A stretch of DNA of 64,000 nucleotides, from NCBI GenBank assembly GCA_965224045.1, contig CBDCYD010000016.1, positions 1-64,000 of the forward strand. The letters are read 5' to 3'. Position 1 is the stretch's first letter. Every line of letters starts with the position of its first letter. This DNA comes from Tectiglobus sp965224045. Lineage in GTDB: Bacteria; Pseudomonadota; Alphaproteobacteria; Rhizobiales; Hyphomicrobiaceae. The position numbers were made by a program, and so were the translations under genes. This document shows, in pieces, positions 16,984-25,441 of the stretch. Below the pieces are notes generated by a model. That model was not told where the DNA came from. It did not search any database and worked only from the letters and a program-made list of their open reading frames with translations.

Positions 16984-17323
16984 AAGTCGGCTTTGACGGC
17001 GCTGCTAATCGCTTGGAGAGGCCGTTAATCGTATCGGCCTTGGTTGAGGTGCCGCCGGCATAGCTGTCACGGTTGGGGAATGTTTCGAGCCGATCCCGGA
17101 GGGTCCGGAATAGTACCGGCATTACTGGTCCACCGAGCGTCAGAAAGCTGCGCGAGTAGATCAGGCTGAAGGTCGTCAGCTCATCCGGTGTCGGCACGGC
17201 GATGCCGCACTCCAGTTTCGAGACGCGCACGCGGCTGATACCCAGAAGATGGGCAACATCCTGCTGCGACAGGCCCGACCGGCGCCGGGCGACTTTAAGC
17301 TCCAAGGCATAGTTGGTTTCCAT
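16973..17323 (-). CDS. XRE-family helix-turn-helix regulator, likely the element's operator-binding protein
   Basis: This 116-residue protein has a classic XRE helix-turn-helix in residues 12-45 (LSQQDVAHLLGISRVRVSKLE) and a longer uncharacterised C-terminus. Its gene lies just downstream of operator copy 1 (17392-17411) at the divergent promoter, so it is the first candidate to bind the element-wide TGTTCCG-N4-SSGAAC repeat, possibly autoregulating. It overlaps the following RuvC-like gene. Confidence 0.8.
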   Translation of the reverse strand: METNYALELKVARRRSGLSQQDVAHLLGISRVRVSKLECGIAVPTPDELTTFSLIYSRSFLTLGGPVMPVLFRTLRDRLETFPNRDSYAGGTSTKADTINGLSKRLAAPSKPTYED

Positions 17324-17391
17324 ACGTTGTACGTTAGGTCTGCTAACGACATCATGGTATGGCAGGGCAAGCGGTGGTCGTAGAGGGCACG

Positions 17392-17411
17392 ATGTTCCGT
17401 TTCCCGAACAT
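17392..17411. promoter_or_regulatory. element operator copy 1, ATGTTC-N8-GAACAT
   Basis: ATGTTC, eight bases (CGTTTCCC), then GAACAT: a perfect 6-bp inverted repeat. It lies 69 bases upstream of the HTH start on the minus strand. Three further copies with the same spacing are at 19606-19625, 23252-23271 and 25292-25311. A single regulator is inferred. Confidence 0.7.
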
Positions 17412-17444
17412 GAGCGCTAATTAACCTACGTACAGAAAACAACC

Positions 17445-17496
17445 ACGGGAGGAAGGAATAGACCCTCCCGTTCTAGTCGGAAGGGTAACCCCTTCC
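17445..17496. repeat. two adjacent hairpins upstream of the serine recombinase
   Basis: ACGGGAGG (17445-17452) pairs with CCTCCCGT (17464-17471), and GGAAGGG (17479-17485) with CCCTTCC (17490-17496) around a 4-base loop. No T-run follows. They lie in the leader before the small protein and recombinase genes, so they may be an attenuator, a single-strand structure or protein sites. Confidence 0.5.
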
Positions 17497-17590
17497 TCAC
17501 ATAGCTTTCCCCATCACACAATCCGTGTTCGCCAAGCAGCACATAGTGCCGTCTAGCTCCGAGTTTTCCAGCTGTCGTAGACTGGCACGT

Positions 17591-17725
17591 ATGGGTGAAG
17601 ACGAACGATTGTTGGATTTCTTAACCGAGTGCCTGCGGGTCTACCAGAAAAACCGTGACTATTACCGCTCTATGTGGCCGGATTCGACAGATTCCGAACC
17701 TGTGGTAGAGTCGGAAGACGCGTAA
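17591..17725 (+). CDS. small acidic protein upstream of the serine recombinase
   Basis: A 44-residue reading frame starts at 17591 and ends nine bases before the recombinase start. It is acidic and helical (DERLLDFLTECLRVY). The Shine-Dalgarno is weak and a longer in-frame start at 17525 exists. Short acidic leader proteins are seen before large serine recombinases, but no family was recognised. It may not be translated. Confidence 0.4.
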   Translation: MGEDERLLDFLTECLRVYQKNRDYYRSMWPDSTDSEPVVESEDA

Positions 17726-17734
17726 TTTCCTTGT

Positions 17735-19378
17735 ATGAAGTACTTCATTTATTGCCGGAAATCATCTGAAGCCGAAGATCGGCAAGTGCTTTCGATTGAA
17801 TCTCAAATCAGCGAATTACGCGCCAAGTTTACCGATCTGGACATCGTTGAAGTTCTGGAAGAAGCATGCAGCGCCAAAGCACCGGGCCGACCAGTCTTTG
17901 ACGCAATGCTGAAACGCATTGAGCGCGGTGAAGCGGCTGGCATCATCGCCTGGCATCCCGACCGGCTTGCTCGCAACTCGATTGACGGCGGCCGGATCAT
18001 TTATCTCTTGGATAACGGCAGGCTGACTGACCTCAAGTTCTCAACCTTCACCTTTGAGAACAACCCGCAGGGCAAGTTCATGCTGTCCATCATTTTTGGA
18101 TACAGCAAGTACTACGTCGACAACCTGAGTGAGAACGTGAAGCGAGGCAATCGAACCAAGATTGCCAATGGTTGGCGCCCCAACTGCGCGCCGATTGGCT
18201 ACCTCAACAAGTTTGATGACAAAACCATCATTCAAGACCCCGAGCACGCACCGCACATCCGCCGGATTTTCGATCTGATGCTCATCGGGGCGTATACTGC
18301 TGCCGAAGTTCGGCGCATTGCCAATGATGAATGGGGCTATCGTACACCCAAGAAGCGTCGCTCCGGTGGCGTACCGCTTGGCCATGGCGTGTTCTACAAG
18401 ATCTTGGCCAACCCTTTCTATGCTGGACTCATCCGCTGGAAGGGTCAGCTCTATCCCGGCAAGCACGAGCCCATCGTAAGCCAAGAAGAGTTTGACCGGG
18501 TGCAGGCTTTTATGGGCCGCCCGTTACTGCGGAAACCGCACAAGTACACCTTTGCCTATACTGGCTTGATGCGCTGTGGTGAATGCGGCTTGGCAGTAAC
18601 GGCTGAGCATAAGACCAACCGCCAGGGCCATCGGTACATCTATTATCACTGCACCAGGCGCCATCGTCGTTGCAGGCAGCCGTCAATCGAAGTGAAGAAA
18701 CTGGAAGAGCAGATCAGATCGTTCTTGGCGACGATCTATTTGCCGGATCGGCTCTACCACTGGGTGCTACAGAAGCTCAAGCGAACACCGATCGATCAAG
18801 CGCAAGCACGAGAACTGCGGTACCGGCGGCTTGACGAATCCATTGCCGATACCACTGCTCAGCTCTCCAACCTGACTGATCTACGGGTCCGTGAATTGAT
18901 TGGTGACGCAGAGTTTGCCGAAAAGCGAGCCAGCTTGCAGCAAGCCTTGTTGAAACTGCAAGGGCAACGTCAAAAGGCCGACCAGCACGACAACGCGATC
19001 GAACCCGAGAAATGGATCGGATTGTTCAGCAATAGAGCCGTATCTTGGTTTGATGCCGGGACCATCGAGGTCCGGCGGATGATCCTTCAAATTGTGTGTT
19101 CGAACCTCACGCTGAAGGACAAAATCCTCAGCATTGAAGCCACGAAACCATTCTGTGTGATGCCGTCTGACCGACAAATTCGTCTTGTGTGCGCACGTGG
19201 CGACAACACTCGAACCCCTAGTGCGGTGCATGTATCAGCTGCAGACGCTTGGATGAAGCAGATCGACGCCGTGCGGGACAATCCCGAGCTTCCGCAGCTC
19301 ATAACCGACATCAAACAGCTGGTGGCGCTTTGCGAACCTGATCTCCTTCAAGCGGATGATGCAAAGACGGTCCATTAG
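17735..19378 (+). CDS. large serine recombinase
   Basis: The 547-residue protein has an N-terminal resolvase domain with the nucleophile Ser in YCRKSSEAEDRQ (Ser10 or Ser11) and conserved Arg in DRLARN. A recombinase domain follows, then a zinc-ribbon (CGECG ... CTRRHRRC) and a C-terminal coiled region. Large serine recombinases integrate or invert DNA without host factors. An island that already has a tyrosine integrase does not need one, so it may come from a nested element. Confidence 0.92.
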   Translation: MKYFIYCRKSSEAEDRQVLSIESQISELRAKFTDLDIVEVLEEACSAKAPGRPVFDAMLKRIERGEAAGIIAWHPDRLARNSIDGGRIIYLLDNGRLTDLKFSTFTFENNPQGKFMLSIIFGYSKYYVDNLSENVKRGNRTKIANGWRPNCAPIGYLNKFDDKTIIQDPEHAPHIRRIFDLMLIGAYTAAEVRRIANDEWGYRTPKKRRSGGVPLGHGVFYKILANPFYAGLIRWKGQLYPGKHEPIVSQEEFDRVQAFMGRPLLRKPHKYTFAYTGLMRCGECGLAVTAEHKTNRQGHRYIYYHCTRRHRRCRQPSIEVKKLEEQIRSFLATIYLPDRLYHWVLQKLKRTPIDQAQARELRYRRLDESIADTTAQLSNLTDLRVRELIGDAEFAEKRASLQQALLKLQGQRQKADQHDNAIEPEKWIGLFSNRAVSWFDAGTIEVRRMILQIVCSNLTLKDKILSIEATKPFCVMPSDRQIRLVCARGDNTRTPSAVHVSAADAWMKQIDAVRDNPELPQLITDIKQLVALCEPDLLQADDAKTVH

Positions 19379-19517
19379 GGCATCCGTCATACAGTGCTTC
19401 AAATAGGTTGATCAGATCGCCAGCCATTCGACTGGCCTCGCTCCATGAGAGTGCCTCTTTGAACTCCTCCTCATAGAGGTCTTTGAATTCTTGGATGTCG
19501 GTCTGGCTCAATTGCAT
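19311..19517 (-). CDS. small helical protein overlapping the recombinase 3' end
   Basis: This 68-residue protein is mostly helical (MQLSQTDIQEFKDLYEEEF) and resembles a small protein often found beside serine recombinases in integrative elements. It overlaps the last 68 bases of the recombinase on the other strand. No Shine-Dalgarno stands out. Function unknown; reality is judged from the plausible protein-like composition. Confidence 0.55.
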   Translation of the reverse strand: MQLSQTDIQEFKDLYEEEFKEALSWSEASRMAGDLINLFEALYDGCPNGPSLHHPLEGDQVRKAPPAV

Positions 19518-19605
19518 AAGCGACGTCGTTTGTTACCAAGCAGGTCTCTGTCGCTTGGCTCTGCTGCCATTCTATGCCGGTCGTTCCAGATCGGTATCAG
19601 TCCCG

Positions 19606-19625
19606 ATGTTCCGGTTTCGGAACGT
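19606..19625. promoter_or_regulatory. element operator copy 2, ATGTTC-N8-GAACGT
   Basis: ATGTTC then CGGTTTCG then GAACGT, 45 bases before the start of the second ATPase gene, so it probably overlaps that promoter. It is the same layout as the copies at 17392, 23252 and 25292. Confidence 0.7.
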
Positions 19626-19669
19626 GAAGCCGCCTACGCTCTGGTGCGTCGCTGATCCATGCTATCTAC

Positions 19670-20851
19670 ATGCACCAATCCATCACCATCCTAGGTCGGA
19701 CGAACGCTGCTCGGCGGCAGGTGGTTTTCGGCATCAAACAAACCGACCGACTGTCTCACCTGTACATCATCGGCAAGACCGGGGTCGGCAAGTCCACGCT
19801 GATTGAGAGCATGGTCCGGCAAGACCTGCGGCATGGTCGCGGGCTCTGTCTGCTTGATCCCCATGGTGACTTGGTGGAGCGGGTCCATGCGGTCATGCCA
19901 GAGCATCGTCAGCAGGACGTGCTGTATTTCAACGTTCCTGATCCCAAGCAGCCGTATGGTTATAATCCGCTCCGGTACGTGAAATCCGAGAAACGCTCCT
20001 TAGCTGCCTCGGGGTTGTTGGAAGTCATGAAGAAGCTGTGGCCGAATGCCTGGGGCGTGAACATGGAGCATGTACTGCGTCATGCGCTGTTGGGGCTCTT
20101 GGAGGTGCCAGGTAGTACCATGGCCGATATTCCAAGGTTGCTTGGTGACAAACAGTTTCGTCGTACTCTCACCGCTCGAATCAAGAACGAACCAGTCCGG
20201 CAATTCTGGCAGAAGGAATACGAAAACTACTCCTTTCAGAAACGCGCTGACGGTGCTGGACCCATTCTCAACAAAGTCGGTGCCTTCCTGGCTGACCCAA
20301 ACACCAATAAGATACTCACGGCACCAGAGTCCGACCTGCACTTTCGCCAAATCATGGATGAGGGCAAGGTGTTGTTGGTCAATCTGGCCAAGGGACAGAT
20401 CGGCGAGGATGCCGCTGGCCTATTGGGCGGCATGTTGGTCACGACGCTTGGTCTGGCCGCTTTCACTCGGCAGGACACACCGGAACATAAGCGGCGGTCC
20501 TTCCACCTTTTCTTGGATGAATTTCAGAACTTCACCACGCATTCGATGGCCAGCATGGCATCAGAACTCAGAAAGTACCGGGTGTCGCTCACCTTGGCAC
20601 ATCAGTATCTGTTTCAACTGACACCAGAAGTGCGGGAGGCGGTGATTGGCAACGCTGGGACGATCATTTCGTTCCGAGTTGGCGCGCGGGATGCTGCGTA
20701 CCTAGCGCAGGAGTTTCAGCCGACGTTTAGCCAACAAGACTTCATTACATTACCGAACCACGACATCTATCTGAAGCTGATGGTTGACGGCACATCATCA
20801 AATCCTTTCAGCTCCACCACTTTACCGAACTATTCAAGTGTTTGGCTCTGA
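19670..20851 (+). CDS. TraD/VirD4-like coupling-type ATPase
   Basis: The 393-residue protein has a Walker A GKTGVGKST at residues 35-43, a Walker B (FHLFLDEFQN), and the LAHQY segment common in conjugative coupling proteins. It lacks the long N-terminal extension and membrane anchor seen in full TraD proteins. It is one of two such ATPases in the element and is preceded by operator copy 2. It may feed DNA to an exogenous transfer machine. Relaxase genes were not found here. Confidence 0.8.
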   Translation: MHQSITILGRTNAARRQVVFGIKQTDRLSHLYIIGKTGVGKSTLIESMVRQDLRHGRGLCLLDPHGDLVERVHAVMPEHRQQDVLYFNVPDPKQPYGYNPLRYVKSEKRSLAASGLLEVMKKLWPNAWGVNMEHVLRHALLGLLEVPGSTMADIPRLLGDKQFRRTLTARIKNEPVRQFWQKEYENYSFQKRADGAGPILNKVGAFLADPNTNKILTAPESDLHFRQIMDEGKVLLVNLAKGQIGEDAAGLLGGMLVTTLGLAAFTRQDTPEHKRRSFHLFLDEFQNFTTHSMASMASELRKYRVSLTLAHQYLFQLTPEVREAVIGNAGTIISFRVGARDAAYLAQEFQPTFSQQDFITLPNHDIYLKLMVDGTSSNPFSSTTLPNYSSVWL

Positions 20852-20917
20852 ACATCCGTACTTGGGTAGCTCCGTCTTCTTGGAATGATTTTGACGGTTC
20901 GGCTCTATTCACCAACT

Positions 20918-23080
20918 CTAAAACTCGTCATCGTCCGACTTAGTAGGCCCAGATGATGAAATATACGTGGTATATCGATCAGGAACGTAGCCTGGATGGT
21001 TTCGTGCGGGATGACCCAAAGGGGTAGCCCCTCTGGCAGCTTCCCTTTTCCTCGCATCGAATAGTACCCTCGCCCGGTATTCTTCCTCCTCATCATATTC
21101 GTCGTCGTCGAAATACTCGTCGTCCTCCCAATCCTCATTCTGCTGATCTTCGCCATCGCGATCTTCTTGTTCAGAGATATTACGTGGATGCTCCTTATCA
21201 ACGGACATTGGTGTTTCACCTCCATTGTCCTCCAACGATAGTTCCTTGTCGTCGCTTCCGCGCTCTACCTCGAACTGCTGTCCAAATGCTAACTCTGCTA
21301 AAGCATGCAGTGAGGATGGATCATTCAATTCTTCCAAAATTCTTTGAGCCGACCGCGTATCTATAGCATCGTCTGGATCAAGTTGGACGTCATCATCGTA
21401 GTCCACATTTGATTCAGCTAAATGCATGATTGTTTCAATCGGTTTGTCTATAAGCCTGCAAAGATTTCGGAATGTCCAACCTGAATCAGTCAGATACTCA
21501 ACCAGCACATCGATCAATTGCTCCTTTCGTGCTAGAAGTTGATCCATTCGCTGGGCTACAGGAGGCTCCGCTTGCACGATGTGTTGTGCAGTCTCTGATA
21601 GTTTAGGACCGGTCTTTTCCGCCAAGGTATCAGCTGTGACGACTTCGACCTCTGTCCTCGCCGATGGTGAACTGTCCCGTTCTGATGTTCGGTCCTCACT
21701 GCTATCACTAGTCGACAAGTCTGCTACCTGTGGACCATCCACTGCTTGATCCAGACGCTCCGCAACCCTGTCAACGACAATCTTGACCCAACGACGCTGT
21801 TGTCGCTCTTGCTCTTCCAAAATGTATTTCGTCGCCCTATCAATCTGATCAAAAAATTCTCCCCGCAAATCAGTGGTAAAAGTGGCAGCCAGTTCCTCAA
21901 GTGAAGTCAGTCGCCCTGAAGCGGCTGCCATAGTTTCAACCAGCTGCTTCTCGAGCCTAACCGCCACTTCGTCAAATTGACTGGTTTGCTGGATCAATAT
22001 CGAATTCGTCCGTGTTAGCCCCTCTATTGCCTCGATTCTCTTGTTGATCTCCTTCAACGCAGCATCCAATTGGGATTTGTGCTGCTCATGAACGACCACG
22101 AACCTCTCTGCAGTTTGACTAAGCTTCTCAGCGATCACTGTTTCAAAAGCTTCTTTTTGGTCTGTGCTCGCAGCATGATTCTGCTCGGGCTTGGAGTTCG
22201 CATTGGGTGCGTCAATACTTTGACCCGACTGTGACATTAGTTTTGTTTGAGATTTATCTTTGTCATTTCTTGAAAAAGTAAATGGCCTTGTAAGGGATGA
22301 GTATGACCAAGGAATTTGGGGCCATTCGTTGTGAATATCAATAACTTCCGCCGTTTCTCTAAAAACACACTCTCGAACACGCATCAGTATCTCGTCAACG
22401 TCACCCCCTGTAGAGTTCAGGCAATCAATGAATGCAGTCGCAAACGGACTATGTACATCGTCTTCATTGAGATGATCAAAAGCGAACTGACCGGGTTGCG
22501 TAGAAAATGCTACGTAGACATTGGGTCGGTCAATTGGCATCACGTCAAAGCCCAACTCCCCATCACTTTTTTTCTTGTATTTTAGCGCTGCTGCAATCTT
22601 GTTTATTAGTCCAGCGGTTGTCGCGCGTGTTCGGCAGGCATCCAGTATAATAATAATTTGTCGTTCTGCGTTGTCATCTCCAATCCTGAGTAAGCTCAGG
22701 ATTGTCTCAAGGGAGATCATGTCGCGATCAGCAGTAAACCCATCGCTGATTTTCTTATCTGTAAGACCAGTGGGGATCAAATAATTCACGGATCCAATTG
22801 AAATCCCGTGCCCTGCATAATAGAATATTACTGAAGCTGCTCGTTCATTTTCAACGCGATCGCTGAATTCATCGAGTGCATTTTTGAACTGGCTCCGAGT
22901 TAAATTGATATTTGATGTGTCTTCGTAGTCGAACACATCGAATCCATACTTGGTAAATGCTTTTTGGATTGCTCGGGCATCATTCTCTGCTGTGATTAAA
23001 TCCCGCCTTTGGCCTTTCTTCGTATTATAGCTCGCGTTCCCGACAACCAGCGCGTGGACGCTTTTCGTATCTGCTGACAT
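20918..23080 (-). CDS. caspase-like peptidase with coiled-coil and acidic C-terminal region
   Basis: The 720-residue protein begins with a caspase-like (peptidase C14) domain: His in YYAGHG (His91) and Cys in IIILDACR (Cys149). The central region (about 290-460) is rich in coiled-coil heptads. The C-terminus (about 600-700) is extremely acidic with runs of Asp, Glu and Tyr. Bacterial caspase-like proteins act as proteolytic effectors in abortive-infection and gasdermin-type defence. No gasdermin gene is seen, and the target is unknown. Operator copy 4 lies about 170 bases upstream. Confidence 0.8.
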   Translation of the reverse strand: MSADTKSVHALVVGNASYNTKKGQRRDLITAENDARAIQKAFTKYGFDVFDYEDTSNINLTRSQFKNALDEFSDRVENERAASVIFYYAGHGISIGSVNYLIPTGLTDKKISDGFTADRDMISLETILSLLRIGDDNAERQIIIILDACRTRATTAGLINKIAAALKYKKKSDGELGFDVMPIDRPNVYVAFSTQPGQFAFDHLNEDDVHSPFATAFIDCLNSTGGDVDEILMRVRECVFRETAEVIDIHNEWPQIPWSYSSLTRPFTFSRNDKDKSQTKLMSQSGQSIDAPNANSKPEQNHAASTDQKEAFETVIAEKLSQTAERFVVVHEQHKSQLDAALKEINKRIEAIEGLTRTNSILIQQTSQFDEVAVRLEKQLVETMAAASGRLTSLEELAATFTTDLRGEFFDQIDRATKYILEEQERQQRRWVKIVVDRVAERLDQAVDGPQVADLSTSDSSEDRTSERDSSPSARTEVEVVTADTLAEKTGPKLSETAQHIVQAEPPVAQRMDQLLARKEQLIDVLVEYLTDSGWTFRNLCRLIDKPIETIMHLAESNVDYDDDVQLDPDDAIDTRSAQRILEELNDPSSLHALAELAFGQQFEVERGSDDKELSLEDNGGETPMSVDKEHPRNISEQEDRDGEDQQNEDWEDDEYFDDDEYDEEEEYRARVLFDARKREAARGATPLGHPARNHPGYVPDRYTTYISSSGPTKSDDDEF

Positions 23081-23496
23081 TATGCAAACCGACTCTGTGA
23101 CCTGCCGACGTGATACTCTGACCTAGTAAATCATCTTATGCCGAACCTCAAAACATGGTCAACTTCGTGTGACAGGTCGCTGCAGCGAGGTCGCGGAACA
23201 GCTTCAGTGACGACCCTTTTCTTGTTCAGGACAGTGCCTAGGCTGCATCGTTTGTTCCGACCCGGGAACGGCCAACTTGCCACGCCTCACTCGCGAAAGC
23301 ACCTGAGTTGAGTGCAACATGCCAATGAGATCGTTTGATCCGTCGCAAAACAATTGCGCTCAAATCCAATTGTTTCCTCCGCGACCACCGGGGCGATTTT
23401 TTCCTTTTCATCGGCCTACTTGTTGCTTTGTGCAAACATCGGACGCTGCAACCAGTTTGAGATTATTGAATTAACTGATATTATAGTGAGTGATCT
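23081..23496. other. divergent intergenic region with operator copy 4
   Basis: No gene is supported in these 416 bases. They hold the promoters of the caspase-like gene (minus) and the small coiled-coil gene (plus), with operator copy 4 at 23252-23271. Otherwise nothing recognisable. Confidence 0.6.
23252..23271. promoter_or_regulatory. element operator copy 4, TTGTTC-N8-GAACGG
   Basis: TTGTTC, CGACCCGG, GAACGG. It has the same TGTTCCG-N4-SSGAAC core as the other three. It lies between the caspase-like and coiled-coil genes, which suggests joint control with the rest of the element. Confidence 0.65.
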
Positions 23497-23859
23497 ATGA
23501 ATGGGGAGAAAATAACAACTGAAAATTGCGAAGGTGCAGACAAGGCAATTTCAAAGCTGGAGGCTTTGTCGCCAGAGGCAATGCGCGATGTACTAGAAGA
23601 CTGGACCGAGTTAGAGAAGGAGGCTTCGGAGATTATTTGGCGACTAACTGTAATAAATAGGAAGCTCCGTAGCATAAATGGAAGTTTGAATGACTGTTAT
23701 ATCTACCTCGATGAGGATGATAACAGTAGCGAGACGCAGGACAAGCAGTACGCCCTTGACCGTGCCACCTACGAATGTAGAACGCGATTAAAACGGATTG
23801 CTGAAATTGACCAATCGATGGTGGATTTGACCCGTCCGCTTAGCATAATGGAATCTTGA
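23497..23859 (+). CDS. small coiled-coil protein divergent from the caspase-like gene
   Basis: The 120-residue protein is predicted helical with two heptad-rich stretches (about 40-65 and 85-110), highly charged, with no signal or membrane segment. Shine-Dalgarno is weak. Not recognised. It is divergent from the caspase-like gene across a shared regulatory region, so it could be its regulator, sensor or inhibitor; that is inference. Confidence 0.55.
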   Translation: MNGEKITTENCEGADKAISKLEALSPEAMRDVLEDWTELEKEASEIIWRLTVINRKLRSINGSLNDCYIYLDEDDNSSETQDKQYALDRATYECRTRLKRIAEIDQSMVDLTRPLSIMES

Positions 23860-24276
23860 AGGTTATTTTTCTGAGTAGGGGCCACAATTTGTGAATCAAG
23901 CTGATCATTCGGATTGTCCTGTGCGATCTTGCGATGGTAGTTGCCGAATGCTGTGTGTCAGCTGAACGTCCCTTGACTATTCGTTCGCAACTCTGTTCGC
24001 AACTATTAATGGCAGCGTGTGTGTAGAAAGGAATATCTGGCCAAGCTCCTTAGTACGCGTTTAAGAAGGATCACCTCGATTGAAATGTCTTGTTTCTGCT
24101 AGATGTGGTTCATTATCTTTGATAGATCGGGGAGGCTTCCCAAGCTATGGAAGGACAGTCCTAATGCGTAGTAGGAATGGCTATAGTGGGTTAGAACGGG
24201 AGAGCTTAGACCGGCGCTAGTCGAGGAAGAACGGTATGCAACGTTACTGGTTTCTGAAACGTCCAGGGAGGTGTTA
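23860..24276. other. intergenic region with a tandem GTTCGCAACT repeat
   Basis: These 417 bases hold no supported gene. GTTCGCAACT occurs twice in tandem (23983-23992 and 23995-24004), which could be a regulator site. The rest appears featureless. Confidence 0.5.
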
Positions 24277-24882
24277 ATGCAATATGTGAAGTATGTAGTT
24301 CTGACCTTGCTTGTCGCAGGAATCGTGGAATTAGAGTACTTCAGGTATCTCGATCCCGTCGTTCGATTTGCGATTTCTGGTTTGCTTGCCTTTTATGGGG
24401 CCTGGGTCTTATTGCTATTTCGATTTCAACGTGTGGCCGGAGAGTCAGAATCGAGAGTCCTCGCTGTCAATCGAGGTCGTCGGCGGCTGAAAACCTCGTT
24501 ATTCAATTTTTATCAGATTGTATTTCGGCTAGCTTTTATGCTCATAGCAACTGCTTTTGTTACACTCGCCCTCCACGAATGGAATGGTGATCTGCTTTCC
24601 AAGAAGAGTCATGTTGGGTTTACAAACACCATGGTTTCGATACTTGACCAATCGTTTCCGGTGGGCAGCGCGATTCTCAAGTATTGTTTGCCTGGCCTCA
24701 AGGGAGCCCAATGGAACTTTTCGAACGCACTGACTCCTTTTGTGGTCTTTAGCATCTACGTTGTACATATCGGCATGATTGTCGCTACAGTTCGGGCAGC
24801 TTGGTTGCTCGGCAAGCACGATTTGGACCGTCGGGTGGACGTGATGAGTCGACGCGGACCAATTGATGACGAAGATGATTGA
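24277..24882 (+). CDS. multi-pass membrane protein of unknown function
   Basis: The 201-residue protein has four hydrophobic segments at about residues 4-20, 26-45, 82-101 and 152-175, so it is probably an inner-membrane protein with a short acidic tail. The ATG at 24277 has GGGAGG upstream and is preferred to GTG 24271. A strong terminator follows at 24932. Context with the caspase-like protein suggests a membrane effector partner, but no family is recognised. Confidence 0.55.
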   Translation: MQYVKYVVLTLLVAGIVELEYFRYLDPVVRFAISGLLAFYGAWVLLLFRFQRVAGESESRVLAVNRGRRRLKTSLFNFYQIVFRLAFMLIATAFVTLALHEWNGDLLSKKSHVGFTNTMVSILDQSFPVGSAILKYCLPGLKGAQWNFSNALTPFVVFSIYVVHIGMIVATVRAAWLLGKHDLDRRVDVMSRRGPIDDEDD

Positions 24883-24931
24883 TTGATGATTCGAAAGCAT
24901 GTGCGTGCCTTGTTCTCGCAATGCTAGTATG

Positions 24932-24966
24932 ACGACCAGCCCCACAAGGGCTGGTCGTTGGTTTTA
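24932..24966 (+). terminator. rho-independent terminator after the membrane protein
   Basis: An 11-bp perfect stem, ACGACCAGCCC (24932-24942) with GGGCTGGTCGT (24948-24958) and a 5-base loop, is followed by TTGGTTTT. It ends plus-strand transcription between converging genes. Confidence 0.75.
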
Positions 24967-25206
24967 CGGCACCTCCGAGTCTCCTATTGGAACGGTCTTC
25001 GGCGCTATTGTCGCCGCTGCGGTATCGCGCTTGATTTCGCTATACCGCCGCAACACCAACCGCCCATCCAGCGGCAGGGCCTTCAACAAGATATTGAAGC
25101 CCTTCTGGTCTTCGTGCGCAAAGGCACTACCAACCAGGGTCCAGAAGCTGTTTTCGTCGTCGATGTTCTCGACGACGTAGGCGCGATACATCGGTTTCTT
25201 CTTCAT
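24964..25206 (-). CDS. small conserved-looking protein near the integrase
   Basis: An 80-residue protein with a strong Shine-Dalgarno, AAAGGAG nine bases before the ATG at 25206. It has the pattern of small proteins found next to P4-type integrases in islands (segment MYRAYVVENIDDENSFWTLVG). An inverted repeat ATGTCC-N5-GGACAT lies at 25233-25249, just upstream, as a possible operator. Function unknown. Confidence 0.65.
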   Translation of the reverse strand: MKKKPMYRAYVVENIDDENSFWTLVGSAFAHEDQKGFNILLKALPLDGRLVLRRYSEIKRDTAAATIAPKTVPIGDSEVP

Positions 25207-25232
25207 CGTTCGTTCTCCTTTGAGGTGATGAG

Positions 25233-25249
25233 ATGTCCGGTGTGGACAT
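25233..25249. promoter_or_regulatory. inverted repeat ATGTCC-N5-GGACAT before the small gene
   Basis: A perfect 6-bp inverted repeat about 27 bases upstream of the 25206 start. It is in the right place to be a promoter-proximal operator. It differs from the element operator in sequence and spacing. Regulator unknown. Confidence 0.45.
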
Positions 25250-25291
25250 GGCTCATTGTCTCAAGTGAGAGGAGCGGTTGTAGCAGGGTTG

Positions 25292-25311
25292 ATGTTCCGG
25301 AGGCCGAACAG
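25292..25311. promoter_or_regulatory. element operator copy 3, ATGTTC-N8-GAACAG
   Basis: ATGTTC, CGGAGGCC, GAACAG, in the gap upstream of the small gene and 30 bases from the large hairpin. It shares layout with copies at 17392, 19606 and 23252. Confidence 0.65.
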
Positions 25312-25340
25312 GCTTGTTCTGGTCCACCAAGGGAAAGTTC

Positions 25341-25411
25341 ACCTTTCCATCTCCGCCACCGTCACTCACCCGGACCCGGGTGAGGTAAGTGACGGTGGCT
25401 CCGAGGGAAAG
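25341..25411. repeat. 71-nt near-perfect nested hairpin next to the integrase
   Basis: Outer arms of 25 bases (25341-25365 and 25387-25411) differ at only a few positions, and an inner 7-bp hairpin CACCCGG/CCGGGTG fills the loop. It lies 30 bases after the integrase stop and has no T-run. A structure this long suggests an oriT-like site, a single-strand origin or an RNA processing signal. None can be chosen from sequence alone. Confidence 0.65.
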
Positions 25412-25441
25412 GCTATGGCGGATTTCTCAATAATAGTGGGG

